The notes below the pieces were generated by a model, which was not told the origin of the DNA, searched no databases, and worked only from the letters and a program-made list of their open reading frames with translations. DNA of 64,000 nucleotides from Streptomyces celluloflavus (lineage in GTDB: Bacteria; Actinomycetota; Actinomycetes; Streptomycetales; Streptomycetaceae). Below are positions 50,527 to 62,732 of the stretch, piece by piece. The position numbers and the translations under genes are program-made. The first letter of the stretch is position 1. The number at the start of each line of letters is the position of its first letter. The DNA lies in the NCBI GenBank assembly GCA_000720995.1, contig JOEL01000031.1:1-64000 (forward strand). Reading direction: 5' to 3'.

Positions 50527-50970
50527 GTGCGTACGTTCAGCCCCAAGCCCGGCGATGTCCAGCGCCAGTGGCACATCATTGACGCGCAGGACGTTGTCCT
50601 GGGCCGTCTGGCCTCCCAGGCCGCGTCCCTCCTGAGGGGCAAGCACAAGCCGGTGTACGCGCCGCACGTTGACATGGGTGACTTCGTCATCATCGTCAAC
50701 GCCGAGAAGGTGCACCTGTCCGGCAACAAGCGGAGCCAGAAGATGGCCTACCGCCACTCCGGTTTCCCGGGTGGCCTGCGCTCCGTCCGCTATGACGAGC
50801 TGCTTGAGAAGAACCCCGAGAAGGCCGTCGAGAAGGCCATCAAGGGCATGATCCCCAAGAACACCCTCGGCCGTCAGATGCTCTCGAAGCTGAAGGTCTA
50901 CGCGGGCGCCGAGCACCCGCACGCTGCGCAGCAGCCGGTCCCGTTCGAGATCACCCAGGTCGCGCAGTAA
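50527..50970 (+). CDS. rplM: 50S ribosomal protein L13
   Basis: 147 residues from GTG 50527 ([20 protein letters not shown]). L13 is an early 50S assembly protein. Signatures [20 protein letters not shown] and [13 protein letters not shown] are present. First of the rplM-rpsI pair, preceded by a promoter and leader. Confidence 0.99.
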   Translation: MRTFSPKPGDVQRQWHIIDAQDVVLGRLASQAASLLRGKHKPVYAPHVDMGDFVIIVNAEKVHLSGNKRSQKMAYRHSGFPGGLRSVRYDELLEKNPEKAVEKAIKGMIPKNTLGRQMLSKLKVYAGAEHPHAAQQPVPFEITQVAQ

Positions 50971-51011
50971 GTCCGGCCACCCCCTAAGACGAAAAGAATC
51001 TGAGGAGCATC

Positions 51012-51527
51012 GTGGCCGAGACCACCCCTGAGACCCCCGTCCTCGACGAAGAGACGGCCGTCGAGGAGTACACCACCGAGACCGAGGTCGTCGAGTCGGA
51101 GTACACCTCCGAGTCCCTCGCCTCCCGTTTCGGCGACCCCCAGCCGGCCGCCGGCCTGGGCCGTCGCAAGAACGCCATCGCCCGCGTCCGGATCGTTCCG
51201 GGCACCGGTCAGTGGAAGATCAACGGTCGCACCCTTGAGGGCTACTTCCCCAACAAGGTGCACCAGCAGGAAGTCAACGAGCCCTTCAAGGTGCTGGAGC
51301 TCGACAACCGCTACGACGTCGTCGCCCGGATCTCCGGTGGCGGCATCTCCGGCCAGGCCGGTGCGCTGCGTCTGGGCGTCGCCCGTGCGCTGAACGAGGC
51401 GGACGTCGACAACAACCGCGCCCCGCTGAAGAAGGCCGGCTTCCTCAAGCGCGACGACCGTGCGGTCGAGCGCAAGAAGGCCGGTCTCAAGAAGGCCCGC
51501 AAGGCGCCCCAGTACAGCAAGCGCTAA
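51012..51527 (+). CDS. rpsI: 30S ribosomal protein S9
   Basis: 171 residues from GTG 51012. The first 45 residues are an acidic, Thr/Glu-rich extension ([20 protein letters not shown]) not found in E. coli S9 but usual in streptomycetes. The S9 domain then begins near [19 protein letters not shown] and ends in the tRNA-contacting KAPQYSKR tail. Confidence 0.98.
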   Translation: MAETTPETPVLDEETAVEEYTTETEVVESEYTSESLASRFGDPQPAAGLGRRKNAIARVRIVPGTGQWKINGRTLEGYFPNKVHQQEVNEPFKVLELDNRYDVVARISGGGISGQAGALRLGVARALNEADVDNNRAPLKKAGFLKRDDRAVERKKAGLKKARKAPQYSKR

Positions 51528-51556
51528 TCGCGCTCGCTGCGACGGCAGCTCTTGGC

Positions 51557-51594
51557 GAACGCCCCGGTGGCACTTCCGTGCTGCCGGGGCGTTC
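51557..51594 (+). terminator. Terminator of rplM-rpsI
   Basis: GAACGCCCCGGTGGCAC and GTGCTGCCGGGGCGTTC pair over 17 positions (one G-U or mismatch) around a TTCC loop, 30 bases after rpsI. Confidence 0.85.
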
Positions 51595-51666
51595 GGCTAT
51601 CCGCGACCAGGGGCGTATACCTGGACTTCAGGTTCTGGTCCAAGCTCATCTACTCGGAGGACACCA

Positions 51667-53025
51667 GTGGGACGACTCTTCGGCACGGACGGTGTGCGCG
51701 GTGTCGCCAATGCGGATCTGACGGCGGAGCTCGCGCTCGGTCTGTCGGTCGCTGCGGCGCATGTGCTCGCCGAAGCGGGCACCTTCGAAGGTCACCGGCC
51801 GGTGGCGGTGGTCGGACGCGATCCGCGTGCGTCGGGAGAGTTCCTGGAAGCCGCCGTCGTCGCGGGGCTGGCCAGCGCCGGCGTGGACGTGCTGCGGGTG
51901 GGCGTGCTGCCGACCCCGGCCGTCGCGTATCTGACCGGATCGCTCGGCGCGGACCTCGGCGTGATGCTCTCCGCCAGCCACAACCCGATGCCCGACAACG
52001 GCATCAAGTTCTTCGCCCGCGGCGGCCACAAGCTCGCCGACGAGCTGGAGGACCGTATCGAGAAGACCTACCGTTCGCACCGCACCGGTGAGCCGTGGGA
52101 GCGGCCGACCGGCGCCGGGGTGGGCCGGGTGACGGTGTACGACGAGGGCTTCGACAACTACGTCGCGCACCTGATCGGCGTGCTGCCCAACCGCCTGGAC
52201 GGGCTGAAGATCGTCATCGACGGTGCGCACGGCGCGGCGGCGCGGGTCTCGCCCGAGGCGTTCGCGCGGGCCGGCGCCGAGGTCATCCCCATCGGCACCG
52301 AGCCCGACGGCCTGAACATCAACGACGGCTGCGGCTCCACCCATCTGCGGCTGCTGCGCGAGGCCGTCGTCGAGCACGGCGCCGACCTGGGTGTGGCGCA
52401 CGACGGTGACGCGGACCGCTGCCTGGCCGTGGACGGTGCGGGCAACGAGATCGACGGCGACCAGATCCTGGCCGTCCTCGCGCTCGGTATGCGCGAGGCC
52501 GGTGTGCTGCGCAAGAACACCGTCGTCGCCACCGTCATGTCCAACCTGGGCTTCAAGCTGGCCATGGAGCGCGAGGGCATCGAGTTCGTGCAGACCGGGG
52601 TCGGCGACCGCTACGTCCTGGAGGAGATGAAGGCGGGCGGCTTCGCGCTGGGCGGTGAGCAGTCCGGGCACGTCATCGTGCTGGACCACGCCACGACCGG
52701 TGACGGCACGCTGACCGGTCTGATGCTGGCCGCCCGGGTCGCGGCCACCGGCCGGTCCCTCGGGGAGCTGGCGGGCGTCATGGAGCGGCTGCCGCAGATC
52801 CTCATCAACGTCCCGGACGTCGACAAGTCGCGGGTGGCCACCTCGCCCGAGCTGACCACCGCGGTCGCCGAGGCGGAGCGGGAGCTGGGTGCGACCGGTC
52901 GGGTGCTGCTCCGTCCGTCCGGCACCGAGCCGCTCGTACGGGTGATGGTCGAGGCCGCGGACATCGAGCAGGCGCGGGCCGTCGCGGGGCGGCTCGCGGA
53001 CGCGGTGAAGTCGGCGCTCGGCTGA
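51667..53025 (+). CDS. glmM: Phosphoglucosamine mutase
   Basis: 452 residues from GTG 51667 ([20 protein letters not shown]), with an AGGA site upstream; the open frame reaches into rpsI but is not coding there. The phosphoserine loop is [14 protein letters not shown], the metal loop HDGDADRC, the sugar loop GGEQSGH and the phosphate loop [14 protein letters not shown]. It converts glucosamine-6-P to glucosamine-1-P for peptidoglycan precursor synthesis. Its place after rpsI is conserved in actinobacteria. Confidence 0.98.
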   Translation: MGRLFGTDGVRGVANADLTAELALGLSVAAAHVLAEAGTFEGHRPVAVVGRDPRASGEFLEAAVVAGLASAGVDVLRVGVLPTPAVAYLTGSLGADLGVMLSASHNPMPDNGIKFFARGGHKLADELEDRIEKTYRSHRTGEPWERPTGAGVGRVTVYDEGFDNYVAHLIGVLPNRLDGLKIVIDGAHGAAARVSPEAFARAGAEVIPIGTEPDGLNINDGCGSTHLRLLREAVVEHGADLGVAHDGDADRCLAVDGAGNEIDGDQILAVLALGMREAGVLRKNTVVATVMSNLGFKLAMEREGIEFVQTGVGDRYVLEEMKAGGFALGGEQSGHVIVLDHATTGDGTLTGLMLAARVAATGRSLGELAGVMERLPQILINVPDVDKSRVATSPELTTAVAEAERELGATGRVLLRPSGTEPLVRVMVEAADIEQARAVAGRLADAVKSALG

Positions 53026-53186
53026 CCGGACGGCGCCGGGTCCGCCCGGTGCGGGACGGGGCGCCGGACGGTTGCCTCGCGGGCGGGTTCGTGGCCATTA
53101 CGGCCGGGAACCCGCCCGTTTCGCGTTGGCGGGCCGGGGCGCGCGCCGCACCGGCGCCGTACGAATACCGGCCGGCGGGCCGGAGT

Positions 53187-54176
53187 TCAGAGCTTGCGCA
53201 GGGACAGCCGCTGCACTTTGTGGTCGCCGCTCTTGCGCAGCACCAGGTTGGCGCGGCTGCGGGTGGGCGCGACATTCTGCTGGAGATTGGGCTTGTTGAC
53301 GGTGCGCCAGATCATCCGGGCGTACTCCAGCGCCTCCTCCTCGGAGACCTGGGTGTACTTGCGGAAGTACGAGAACGGGTTCTGGAAGGCGGTCTCGCGC
53401 AGTTTGCGGAACCGGCCGAGGTACCACCGCTCGATGTCCTCGGTGCGCGCGTCGACGTAGACGGAGAAGTCGAAGAAGTCGGCCAGGCCCAGGCGGGTGC
53501 GGCCGTCCTTGCCGGGCAGCGCCGGCTGGAGGACGTTCAGGCCCTCGACGATGAGGATGTCCGGGCGGTGCACGGTCAGCCGTTCGCCGGGCACGATGTC
53601 GTAGATCAGATGTGAGTAAACCGGGGCGGTGACCTCGGCCTTGCCGGACTTCACATCGGCGACGAAGCGGGTCAGCGCCCGGCGGTCGTAGGACTCCGGG
53701 AAGCCCTTACGGGACATCAGACCGCGCTCTTGCAGCTCGGCGTTGGGAAAGAGGAACCCGTCGGTGGTGACCAGCTCCACGCGCGGGTGCTCGGGCCAGC
53801 GGGCCAGCAGCGCCTGGAGGAGCCGGGCGGCGGTGGACTTGCCGACCGCGACGCTGCCCGCGACCCCTATGACGAACGGGGTGCCGGGCTGTGCGCCGTG
53901 GCCGCCGCCCGCGTCGCCGAGGAAGGTGTTCAGCGCGCCGCGCAGATTGCTGGTGGCGCCGACGTAGAGGTTGAGCAGGCGGGAGAGCGGGAGGTAGACG
54001 TCGCGCACCTCGTCGAGGTCGATGACGTCGCCGAGACCGCGCAGCTTCTCGACCTCCGCAGCGGTCAGCGGCAGCGGGGTCTTCTCGCGCAGGGCGCTCC
54101 ACTCCGCACGCGTCAGATCGACGTACGGGGAGCTGTCGGCGCGGCGTCGTTGCTGCGGCTCTGTCGTGAGGGGCAC
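53187..54176 (-). CDS. coaA: Pantothenate kinase, type I
   Basis: 329 residues from ATG 54176. The P-loop is [12 protein letters not shown]; other CoaA segments are [42 protein letters not shown] and IVEGLNVLQ. It makes 4'-phosphopantothenate, the first step to CoA and so to the phosphopantetheine arms used by the PCP domains of the peptide cluster. Convergent with glmM across 161 bases in which I see no strong stem. Confidence 0.98.
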   Translation of the reverse strand: MPLTTEPQQRRRADSSPYVDLTRAEWSALREKTPLPLTAAEVEKLRGLGDVIDLDEVRDVYLPLSRLLNLYVGATSNLRGALNTFLGDAGGGHGAQPGTPFVIGVAGSVAVGKSTAARLLQALLARWPEHPRVELVTTDGFLFPNAELQERGLMSRKGFPESYDRRALTRFVADVKSGKAEVTAPVYSHLIYDIVPGERLTVHRPDILIVEGLNVLQPALPGKDGRTRLGLADFFDFSVYVDARTEDIERWYLGRFRKLRETAFQNPFSYFRKYTQVSEEEALEYARMIWRTVNKPNLQQNVAPTRSRANLVLRKSGDHKVQRLSLRKL

Positions 54177-54401
54177 GCGCCCATTGTGCGCAGGCGCGTC
54201 GCGCGGTTCATATCGGGGTGGTCCCTGTGCGGGGCGCGGGTTCCCGTACGCCGCGCCGGGGGCGCGGGCCGGGGCGTACGCCGTCCGGCGTGTCCGTAAC
54301 CGGTGTACCCGGCGGCTGCTCGCCGGTACGGTCGGCAGCGGGGACGGCGCCCGTACGGGCCGTATGAAGCGACGGCGCCGGGTACGGGCCGGATAGGCAA
54401 C

Positions 54402-54725
54402 ATGACGAATATGGGGGTGGGCGTGCGACCGCGCCTGTCAGGGCTGCTGCGCAAGGCGGCCCGCGGGAGGAACCGGTCCCCGGGCGACGGCCCGGGGGCG
54501 GAGGGGACGAGGAAGACGGCCGGGGACGCGGCGACGGACGCGCCGGCGGCCCGGATCCACGCCGAGCTGGCCGAGGAACTCCCCGACGAGGACCTGGGGG
54601 AGGACCTCGCCGACTTCCTGGAGCACTACGAACCGGGCAGCCGGCCCGGCGTGGACGAGGACGAGGAGGCGGAGCTCCTGGAGACGGTACGGGGGGCACT
54701 CGACCGGATCGAGCGGGGGCGCTGA
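54402..54725 (+). CDS. Small acidic hypothetical protein
   Basis: 107 residues from ATG 54402; the frame is open to 54303 but without a good start context. The N-terminal third is basic ([18 protein letters not shown]), the rest strongly acidic ([37 protein letters not shown]). No membrane segment or known motif. I do not recognise it. It is divergent from coaA across 225 GC-rich bases (54177-54401) that hold repeated GTACGG-type words but no clear promoter. Confidence 0.55.
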   Translation: MTNMGVGVRPRLSGLLRKAARGRNRSPGDGPGAEGTRKTAGDAATDAPAARIHAELAEELPDEDLGEDLADFLEHYEPGSRPGVDEDEEAELLETVRGALDRIERGR

Positions 54726-54847
54726 GGGGGCGTGGACGGGGCGGGGCGTGGACGGGGGCGGGTGTCGCGGCCGAGCGCCGGTGACCTCCGGCCATCGCGG
54801 ATGACCCGTGGTCACCGCCGTCATCCGGAAGCCATCGCCGTCGCCGT

Positions 54848-54985
54848 CAACCGCTGACCGCGGACCGTAGATCGCTGGCCGCTGGCCGCTGAGCGCCGAC
54901 CACTGGCCGCCGTCCGCTGATGGCCGAGCGCCGCCCGCTGGCCGCCGCCCGCTGACTGCCGAGCCTCGCCCGCCGCCCGCCGCCC
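54848..54985. repeat. Low-complexity GC-rich repeat
   Basis: Irregular repeats of CGCTGGCCGC, CCGCTGA and CCGCCCGC words fill the space between two convergent genes. It looks like slippage-derived sequence; no coding or regulatory content is evident. Confidence 0.6.
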
Positions 54986-54986
54986 G

Positions 54987-55385
54987 TCACATCCGCTGCC
55001 GGATCAGGTCCTCCAGGGACCCCTGCGGCAGTTCGCCCGCCGGGGTGAGCTTGTCGACCGCGGGCGGGAGCGTCGCGGCGATCCGGTCGGCGGCCTCCTC
55101 CGGGGAGACGCCGGCCTGCTGGGCGACGTGGTCGAGTGCCTGATAGGGCAGGGCCTGCGCGATCTCGGGACCGCTGATGGGCCGGTTCGCGCCCGTCCCC
55201 ACCCAGGATTGGACCTGGTCGGCCATACCGCCTTCCCGCAGCTCGGCGAGGAGCCCGTCCAGCGGATTCCCGCCGCCACCGGTGGTCCCGGTGCCCCCGA
55301 CCGCGTCGAGCAGCGTCCCGAGCAGCCGGCCCGAGCCGTCGCCGAGCAGTGCGTCGAGCAGACCGCCCAGGTCATTGCCTGCCAT
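54987..55385 (-). CDS. YidB-like protein (DUF937 family)
   Basis: 132 residues from ATG 55385 (MAGNDLGGLLDALLGDGSGR), with an AGGAAAGGCG site upstream; the frame continues to 55505 but that part is GC-rich leader. The body has the DUF937/YidB pattern: NPLDGLLAELREGGMADQVQ, SWVGTGANRPISGPEIAQAL and LDHVAQQAGVSPEEAADRIA, ending in LPQGSLEDL. YidB proteins are small, soluble and of unclear function. No obvious operon partner. Confidence 0.8.
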   Translation of the reverse strand: MAGNDLGGLLDALLGDGSGRLLGTLLDAVGGTGTTGGGGNPLDGLLAELREGGMADQVQSWVGTGANRPISGPEIAQALPYQALDHVAQQAGVSPEEAADRIAATLPPAVDKLTPAGELPQGSLEDLIRQRM

Positions 55386-55626
55386 GGGTATCGCCTTTCC
55401 TGGAACGGGACGGTGACACCGAAGCCCTACCCCGCGCGTCCGGGCCCGGCGGGAGGGGGTGCGCAGGTTCACCCGTACGCCGCCGCGGGGAGTACGGGCC
55501 CGCACCGCGGCACGTCCGGCTCGGCCCGCCGGGCTCGGCCGCCGCCCGTGGACCCGTCCCCCGCGCCGCGGCCGAGCCCATGGCGGAGCCCCGTAAAACG
55601 CCGAGCGGTCCTGATGCCGGACCGGC

Positions 55627-55768
55627 TACAGTCGAAAGGGCGGCAGACCCGTAGGGGACCGCCGTACCACCGAAGCGATCAACGGATCGGGAGTCATGGT
55701 CTGCACCGTGGGGGCGCGAGCTATCTGCGTCGAGCTGGAGAACTGAGAACCCTCTCAGTCCCGTTCTC
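55627..55768 (+). promoter_or_regulatory. Structured leader of the alanyl-tRNA synthetase gene with mini-ORF and hairpin
   Basis: The 445-base gap 55386-55830 holds this region. TACAGT (55627-55632) is a good -10 box though its -35 is poor. A 16-codon mini-ORF (55696-55746, MVCTVGARAICVELEN) ends inside a long hairpin: GAGAAC (55738-55743) with GTTCTC (55763-55768), enclosing CTGAGA/TCTCAG. This resembles an attenuator. The GTGGGGGCGCGAG at about 55708-55720 is only loosely like a T-box sequence, so a T-box is not established. Confidence 0.45.
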
Positions 55769-55830
55769 GGCCCGGCTCGGCGTGTGCTCTTCCCCCACCT
55801 GCCACGACTCTTCCGTGAGGCCATGCAGCC

Positions 55831-58509
<2,679 letters not shown>

Positions 58510-58592
58510 TCGGCGGCCGGGGCGTCGCCGGACGCCGGGGTGGCCAGGTGCGGAGATCCGTGGAGGGCAGCCACCGCAGGGCCGTACCCGGC

Positions 58593-58627
58593 GTACGGGG
58601 CCGCCTCAAGGCCCGACGGCCCCGTAC
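58593..58627 (+). terminator. Terminator after alaS (first of two)
   Basis: GTACGGGGCCG and CGGCCCCGTAC form a perfect 11-bp stem 83 bases after the alaS stop. It lies in the 414-base gap 58510-58923, which otherwise holds the next hairpin and the operator-like palindrome. Confidence 0.65.
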
Positions 58628-58760
58628 GGCCTTGCGGCGGCCCGTCCGATTCGCGAACGGCGCGGGAGCACCTGACCACCGGCGCCGAGCGGTCCGGTGC
58701 CGGTCGCGGGTCCCGGCGCGGCCGCTCGCCCAGGGGTCCGGATTCGCCGCGATGGTGCGC

Positions 58761-58789
58761 CGTGGCCGGCCCGTGCGGGGCCGGCCACG
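58761..58789 (+). terminator. Second hairpin after alaS
   Basis: CGTGGCCGGCC and GGCCGGCCACG form a perfect 11-bp stem around CGTGCGG. Together with the previous stem it isolates the downstream reductase pair from alaS. Confidence 0.55.
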
Positions 58790-58865
58790 TGCTGCGCGGT
58801 ACCGGATCCGTGCTGTGCGGACCGGTCAGGATCCACACCCTCTCACCAATTGGTCACCACAAAGA

Positions 58866-58886
58866 CGATCGTATGGCTTACGATCG
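58866..58886. promoter_or_regulatory. Operator-like palindrome before the saccharopine-dehydrogenase-like gene
   Basis: CGATCGTA and TACGATCG are perfect 8-bp arms with a 5-base TGGCT spacer, in an unusually AT-rich patch 38 bases before the gene start. Size and symmetry suit a dimeric regulator; no adjacent regulator gene is divergent from it, so the regulator is not identified. Confidence 0.5.
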
Positions 58887-58923
58887 CATTTCATATAGCG
58901 TCCATGCGGTGAATGGAGATGCG

Positions 58924-60147
58924 ATGAGGATCCTGGCTCTCGGCGGCCCCGGAGCGATGGGGGCCGTGGCGGTGCGCGTGGCGGTCCGGCTCCCCGGTGT
59001 CACGGAGATGGTGGTGGCCGACAGAAACCTGGCCGCGGCCCAGGCGCTGGTGGACCGGCTCGCCGGTACCGCCAAGGTGCCGATGCGGGCGCTCGCGGTG
59101 GACGTGACCGACGCCACCGCGCTGCGCACCGCACTGGAGGACGCGGATGTCGTGCTCAACACCGTCGGTCCGTACTTCCGCTTCGGCATGACCGTGCTGC
59201 GGTCCGCGATCGCGGCCGGAACCCACTACCTGGACATCTGCGACGACTGGGAGCCGACCCTGGAGATGCTCGCCCTGGACGAGGACGCGCGGGCCGCCGG
59301 GGTCTGCGCCGTGATCGGTATGGGCGCCAGCCCCGGTGTCAGCAACCTGCTGGCCGCCCGCGCCGTCCGGCAGCTGGACCACGTCCAGGACCTGTACACC
59401 GCCTGGCCCGTGGACGTCACCGGCGGCGGGAACGACGACGAACAGATGAGTGACGCCGAAGGGCGCCCCACCGCGGCCGCCGTGCACTGGATGGAGCAGA
59501 TCAGCGGGGAGGTGGCGATGATCAGCGGCGGGCAGCTCGTCCAGCGGCAGCCGCTCCTGCCGGTCGCCCTCGACGTCGCTCCCGGACACTCCGGCACGGC
59601 CTACACCGTCGGGCACCCCGAGCCGGTCACCCTGCACCGCAGCTTCCGCCCGACCGGTGAGGCCGCCAACCTCATGGTCATCACCCCGGGCACAGTGGCC
59701 TACCTCGACGTCCTGCGCCGCGATATCGACGCCGGCAAACTCACCGGCGAGACCGCCGCGGCCGATCTGGTCCGGCCCTCGGTGTCCCGCGCGCTGCGGG
59801 CCACGGCGGGTGCCGTTACGCGCAAGGGGCCCGGGTCGCTGCCGCCGTTCTTCGCCGTCGCCAGGGGCACCCGGAACGGCGCCCCGGTCACCGTGCTGGC
59901 CCGGCTCGCCGATACGCCCGGTGCCACGGCGCTGGTCAACGACATGGCGGAGGCGACCGGGCTCCCGCTGGCGCTGGGGCTCGCGCAACTGCTGGACGGC
60001 ACCGTCCGGCACCCCGGCGTGCACCCGCCGGAGACCGCCGTCGACCCCGGACGGTTCTTCGCCGATCTGGTGCGCCAAGTGCCCGGCCTCGCCGGCGGTC
60101 ACGGCGCTCCCGACGGCGTGGCCCTCACCGTGACTCCGGCCGGATGA
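58924..60147 (+). CDS. Saccharopine dehydrogenase-like NAD(P)-binding protein
   Basis: 407 residues from ATG 58924, chosen because GGAG lies 6 bases upstream and the upstream in-frame ATG (58873) lies inside the palindrome. The N-terminus is a Rossmann fold (MRILALGGPGAMGAVAVRVA), followed by DADVVLNTVGPYFRFGMTVL and THYLDICDDWEP, typical of the saccharopine dehydrogenase/homospermidine synthase group. Reaction unknown: many members are trans-acting reductases of unknown substrate. The stop overlaps the next gene by ATGA, so the two probably work in one pathway. Confidence 0.85.
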   Translation: MRILALGGPGAMGAVAVRVAVRLPGVTEMVVADRNLAAAQALVDRLAGTAKVPMRALAVDVTDATALRTALEDADVVLNTVGPYFRFGMTVLRSAIAAGTHYLDICDDWEPTLEMLALDEDARAAGVCAVIGMGASPGVSNLLAARAVRQLDHVQDLYTAWPVDVTGGGNDDEQMSDAEGRPTAAAVHWMEQISGEVAMISGGQLVQRQPLLPVALDVAPGHSGTAYTVGHPEPVTLHRSFRPTGEAANLMVITPGTVAYLDVLRRDIDAGKLTGETAAADLVRPSVSRALRATAGAVTRKGPGSLPPFFAVARGTRNGAPVTVLARLADTPGATALVNDMAEATGLPLALGLAQLLDGTVRHPGVHPPETAVDPGRFFADLVRQVPGLAGGHGAPDGVALTVTPAG

Positions 60148-61016
60148 ACGGGCGGGACACCATGGCATCGGCATCGGCAGCGGCCGGCCCGCCCCGTACC
60201 GCGTCCGTCGACGTGGCGGGGCGTGCCGTCCGCTACGCCGCGACGGGCAGCGGCCCCCCGGTGCTGCTGCTGCACGGTCTGGAACGCAGCCTGGCGGACT
60301 GGGGGCCGCTCCAGGCCGCCCTGCCCGGCTACCGGGTACTCGCGGTCGACCTCCCGGGGTTCGGGGGATCGCAGCCCCTGCCGGACTGGCGGCTCGCGTC
60401 GCTGGCCGGGCAGGTCGAGGGGGTGCTCGACCGGCTCGGTATCGCTTCCGGTGTGCACGTGGTGGGCAATTCCCTGGGCGGCGCCGTCGCCATGCAGCTC
60501 GCCGCCCGCGCCCCCGCGCGGGTGTCCTCGCTGGCGCTGCTCAACAGCGCGGGATTCGGCGGCAATGTCAGCTGGGCGCTGCGCGTCCTCGACCTTCCGC
60601 TGCTCTGGCGGCTGTTCCTGCGTCCCGACGAGGGCCTCGCGCGGGAGACGGAGCGCCTGCTCTTCCACGACCCGGCCTTCGCGACCGACGAACGGGTCGC
60701 CACGGCACTGGCCCTCGCCCGCCGCGAAGGGGCGGCGCGGGCGTCGCGGAACATGTCCCGCGAGCTCGGTTCGTGGCGCGGCGTACACGTCGGCTGGCGC
60801 AGGGAGCTGCTCGCGCAGGTCGCGGCGCTCGACACCCCGGCGCTCGTCGTCTGGGGCACGCACGACCGCATCCTGCCCGCCGGCCATTTCATCAACGCCG
60901 TGGCGGCCCTTCCCCGGGCGCGCACCCATCTCTTCCCCCGGTGCGGGCATCTGCCGCAGATCGAGCGCACGGCGGAGACGGCCGCGCTGCTCCGGTCGTT
61001 CTGGGGGGATCTGTAG
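60144..61016 (+). CDS. Alpha/beta-hydrolase
   Basis: 290 residues. LLLHGLERSLADWGPLQAAL holds the oxyanion region, GNSLGG the Ser nucleophile, WGTHDRILP the Asp and CGHLPQIE the His, a complete triad with a cap region between. Coupled by ATGA to the reductase-like gene upstream. Substrate unknown. The C-terminus looks complete; the sequence then runs into a G-rich tract. Confidence 0.88.
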   Translation: MNGRDTMASASAAAGPPRTASVDVAGRAVRYAATGSGPPVLLLHGLERSLADWGPLQAALPGYRVLAVDLPGFGGSQPLPDWRLASLAGQVEGVLDRLGIASGVHVVGNSLGGAVAMQLAARAPARVSSLALLNSAGFGGNVSWALRVLDLPLLWRLFLRPDEGLARETERLLFHDPAFATDERVATALALARREGAARASRNMSRELGSWRGVHVGWRRELLAQVAALDTPALVVWGTHDRILPAGHFINAVAALPRARTHLFPRCGHLPQIERTAETAALLRSFWGDL

Positions 61017-61057
61017 ACGGGGCGGCGATCGGTGAAAAGAGGGAGGGGGTGAGGGGC

Positions 61058-61103
61058 GGGGGGGGGGGGGGGGGGGGGGCGGGCCCGCCCCCCCCTCCCC
61101 CCC
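61058..61103. repeat. 22-base G run with facing C run
   Basis: G22 at 61058-61079, then the palindrome CGGGCCCG, then C8-T-C7 to 61103. The tract lies between the hydrolase and a minus-strand GrpB-family gene whose reading frame loses family similarity exactly here. A sequencing or assembly artefact is as likely as a real hairpin. Confidence 0.9.
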
Positions 61104-61493
61104 ATCGCGGTAGTCCTGGATCTCGTGCGCGCCCTCGCCGTAGACATGCAGATGCACGTCGCGCGCGGGGGTGCGCAGCATCCGGTGGCCGGCCTCGCGC
61201 ACCCGGAGGACGAACCCCTCCGCCACGAGTGCCGGTACGAAAGCGTCCTCGTCGTCGACGTCCTCGACGATCAGCAGCATGTCGATGATCGGTTTCGCCG
61301 CCAGCCCGGGGACCGACGTGGAACCGATGTGCTCGATCCGCGCCGCCTCCCCGAGCGCCCGGCGGACCCGCGCGGCGAGGGCGCCGAACCGCTCGGCCCA
61401 GTGCGGATCCGGGTCCACCACCACGATCCGGGTGGGCTCACGGCCGCCGATCAGGACCTGGTCGAGGTAGTCGTCATCATGCTCAGTACCCAT
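61104..61493 (-). pseudogene. GrpB (UPF0157) family nucleotidyltransferase-like gene, 3' end lost at the G tract
   Basis: About 130 family-like residues from ATG 61493: RIVVVDPDPHWAERFGALAA, then ARIEHIGSTSVPGLAAKPII, DMLLIVEDVDDED and VHLHVYGEGAHEIQDYRD. This is the GrpB fold with the GSTSVPGLxAKPxxD signature intact. Complete members are about 170-190 residues; here the helical C-terminus is replaced by Gly/Pro runs encoded by the G/C tract and the frame then runs antisense through the hydrolase. It is either a truncated gene or a whole gene misassembled at the tract. Confidence 0.75.
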
Positions 61494-61719
61494 CGGCCGA
61501 CCCTATGCCGCCCTGATCGGGGCCGTGTTGCCGGGAGGGTGTGCGGGTGAGTGGGCGTGCCTGGCGGCGGCCGGGGCGGACAGCGTGATCGGCGCGCTCG
61601 CCGGGCGGGCCTCCGGTCCGTGCGACCTGCCGGGGCTCCGCTCCGGCACCCCCGCGTGCCGTACCCTTCACACGCCCGAAAGGCCCACCATTTCCACGAG
61701 CAGAACGGATTCCCCCCGC

Positions 61720-62589
61720 ATGCCGGCACCAGACGTCCAGGTCCCCACCCGGACGCTCGTCGAGGCCCTGATCCGCACCGACCACACCGTCGATACCGGC
61801 GAGCTCTACGCCACCGCCGACCTGCTCGGGATGAGCGATCAGCAGGTGCGGCTGTGCGTCAAGCGGCTGGTCACCGAGGGGCGTTTCACGCAGGAAGGCA
61901 GGGGGCGCAAGGCCCTGCTGCGCGCCACCGGCGCCACCGCGCGGTCGCTGGGGCCCGACGTCGAGTTCGTCTCCCACGCCTTCCAGCAGGACGCGGGGCT
62001 GGTGCCCTGGGACGGCACCTGGCATCTGGTCGCCTTCGCCGTGCCCGAGAGCATCCGCACCGCGCGCGACGCCCTGCGGACCGCGCTCACCCGGCTCGGC
62101 GGCGCCCCCGTGCAGGGCGGCCTCTACGTCAGCGCCAACGGCTGGGAACCGTACGTCGAGGAGCAGGCCCGCCAGCTCGACGTCCTCGGCCACCTCACCT
62201 TCCTCACCACGCGCGACCTGCGCCAGGGCGAGGAGCGCGATCCCGTCGCCCTCGCCCGCGCCCTGTGGCCGCTGGACGAGATCGCCGAGGCCCATCACCG
62301 CCTCGCCGCCGTCGCCCGGCCGCGGCTGAGCCGGCTGGAGGAGACCGGACTGACGGCCCCCGAGCGGCTGAGCATCGCGGTCGAACTGGCCGCCGAGTTC
62401 TCCCGCGCCATGGAGCACGACCCCCTCCTGCCACCCGAACTGCTCCCGCAGCCCTGGTCCGGCACCCAGGCCCGGGAAATCGTCGCGCGGTGCTGGTCGC
62501 TGCTGGACACGTACGAGGCGGCGGACGAGGGCATCAGCCTCTTCCAGCTCTACCGGGACGTGGTCCCGCCGACGGCCGCCGGGGGGTGA
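61720..62589 (+). CDS. PaaX-family transcriptional regulator
   Basis: 289 residues from ATG 61720 (MPAPDVQVPTRTLVEALIRT); the frame opens to 61525 but without family similarity. The N-terminal winged helix (YATADLLGMSDQQVRLCVKR, LVTEGRFTQEGRGRKALLRA) is followed by the PaaX C-terminal region (WDGTWHLVAFAVPESIRTAR, LGGAPVQGGLYVSANGWEPY). PaaX represses phenylacetate degradation in E. coli; actinobacterial members control varied genes and none of the phenylacetate genes are nearby. Divergent from the GrpB remnant. Confidence 0.85.
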   Translation: MPAPDVQVPTRTLVEALIRTDHTVDTGELYATADLLGMSDQQVRLCVKRLVTEGRFTQEGRGRKALLRATGATARSLGPDVEFVSHAFQQDAGLVPWDGTWHLVAFAVPESIRTARDALRTALTRLGGAPVQGGLYVSANGWEPYVEEQARQLDVLGHLTFLTTRDLRQGEERDPVALARALWPLDEIAEAHHRLAAVARPRLSRLEETGLTAPERLSIAVELAAEFSRAMEHDPLLPPELLPQPWSGTQAREIVARCWSLLDTYEAADEGISLFQLYRDVVPPTAAGG

Positions 62590-62732
62590 GGGCCGCGGCG
62601 GGCGGCGGGGCGCCTGCGGCACCCGGACCGGCGCACCGCGGCGTGGGCGGCCCTGCGCCTTGCGGTCCGCGTCGGCCACAGCGTCCAGCGGTGGGTGGTG
62701 CCGTCCGGTGCTGTGGGCTCGCGGCGCCCTCC

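Noticed and set aside
55700-55730. T-box sequence in the alaS leader
   Set aside because: GTGGGGGCGCGAG is only loosely similar to the T-box consensus and I could not place a specifier loop; kept only as an untested alternative.
60099-61103. Continuation of the GrpB frame to 464 codons
   Set aside because: Beyond the G/C tract the frame is antisense to the alpha/beta-hydrolase and has no GrpB similarity.
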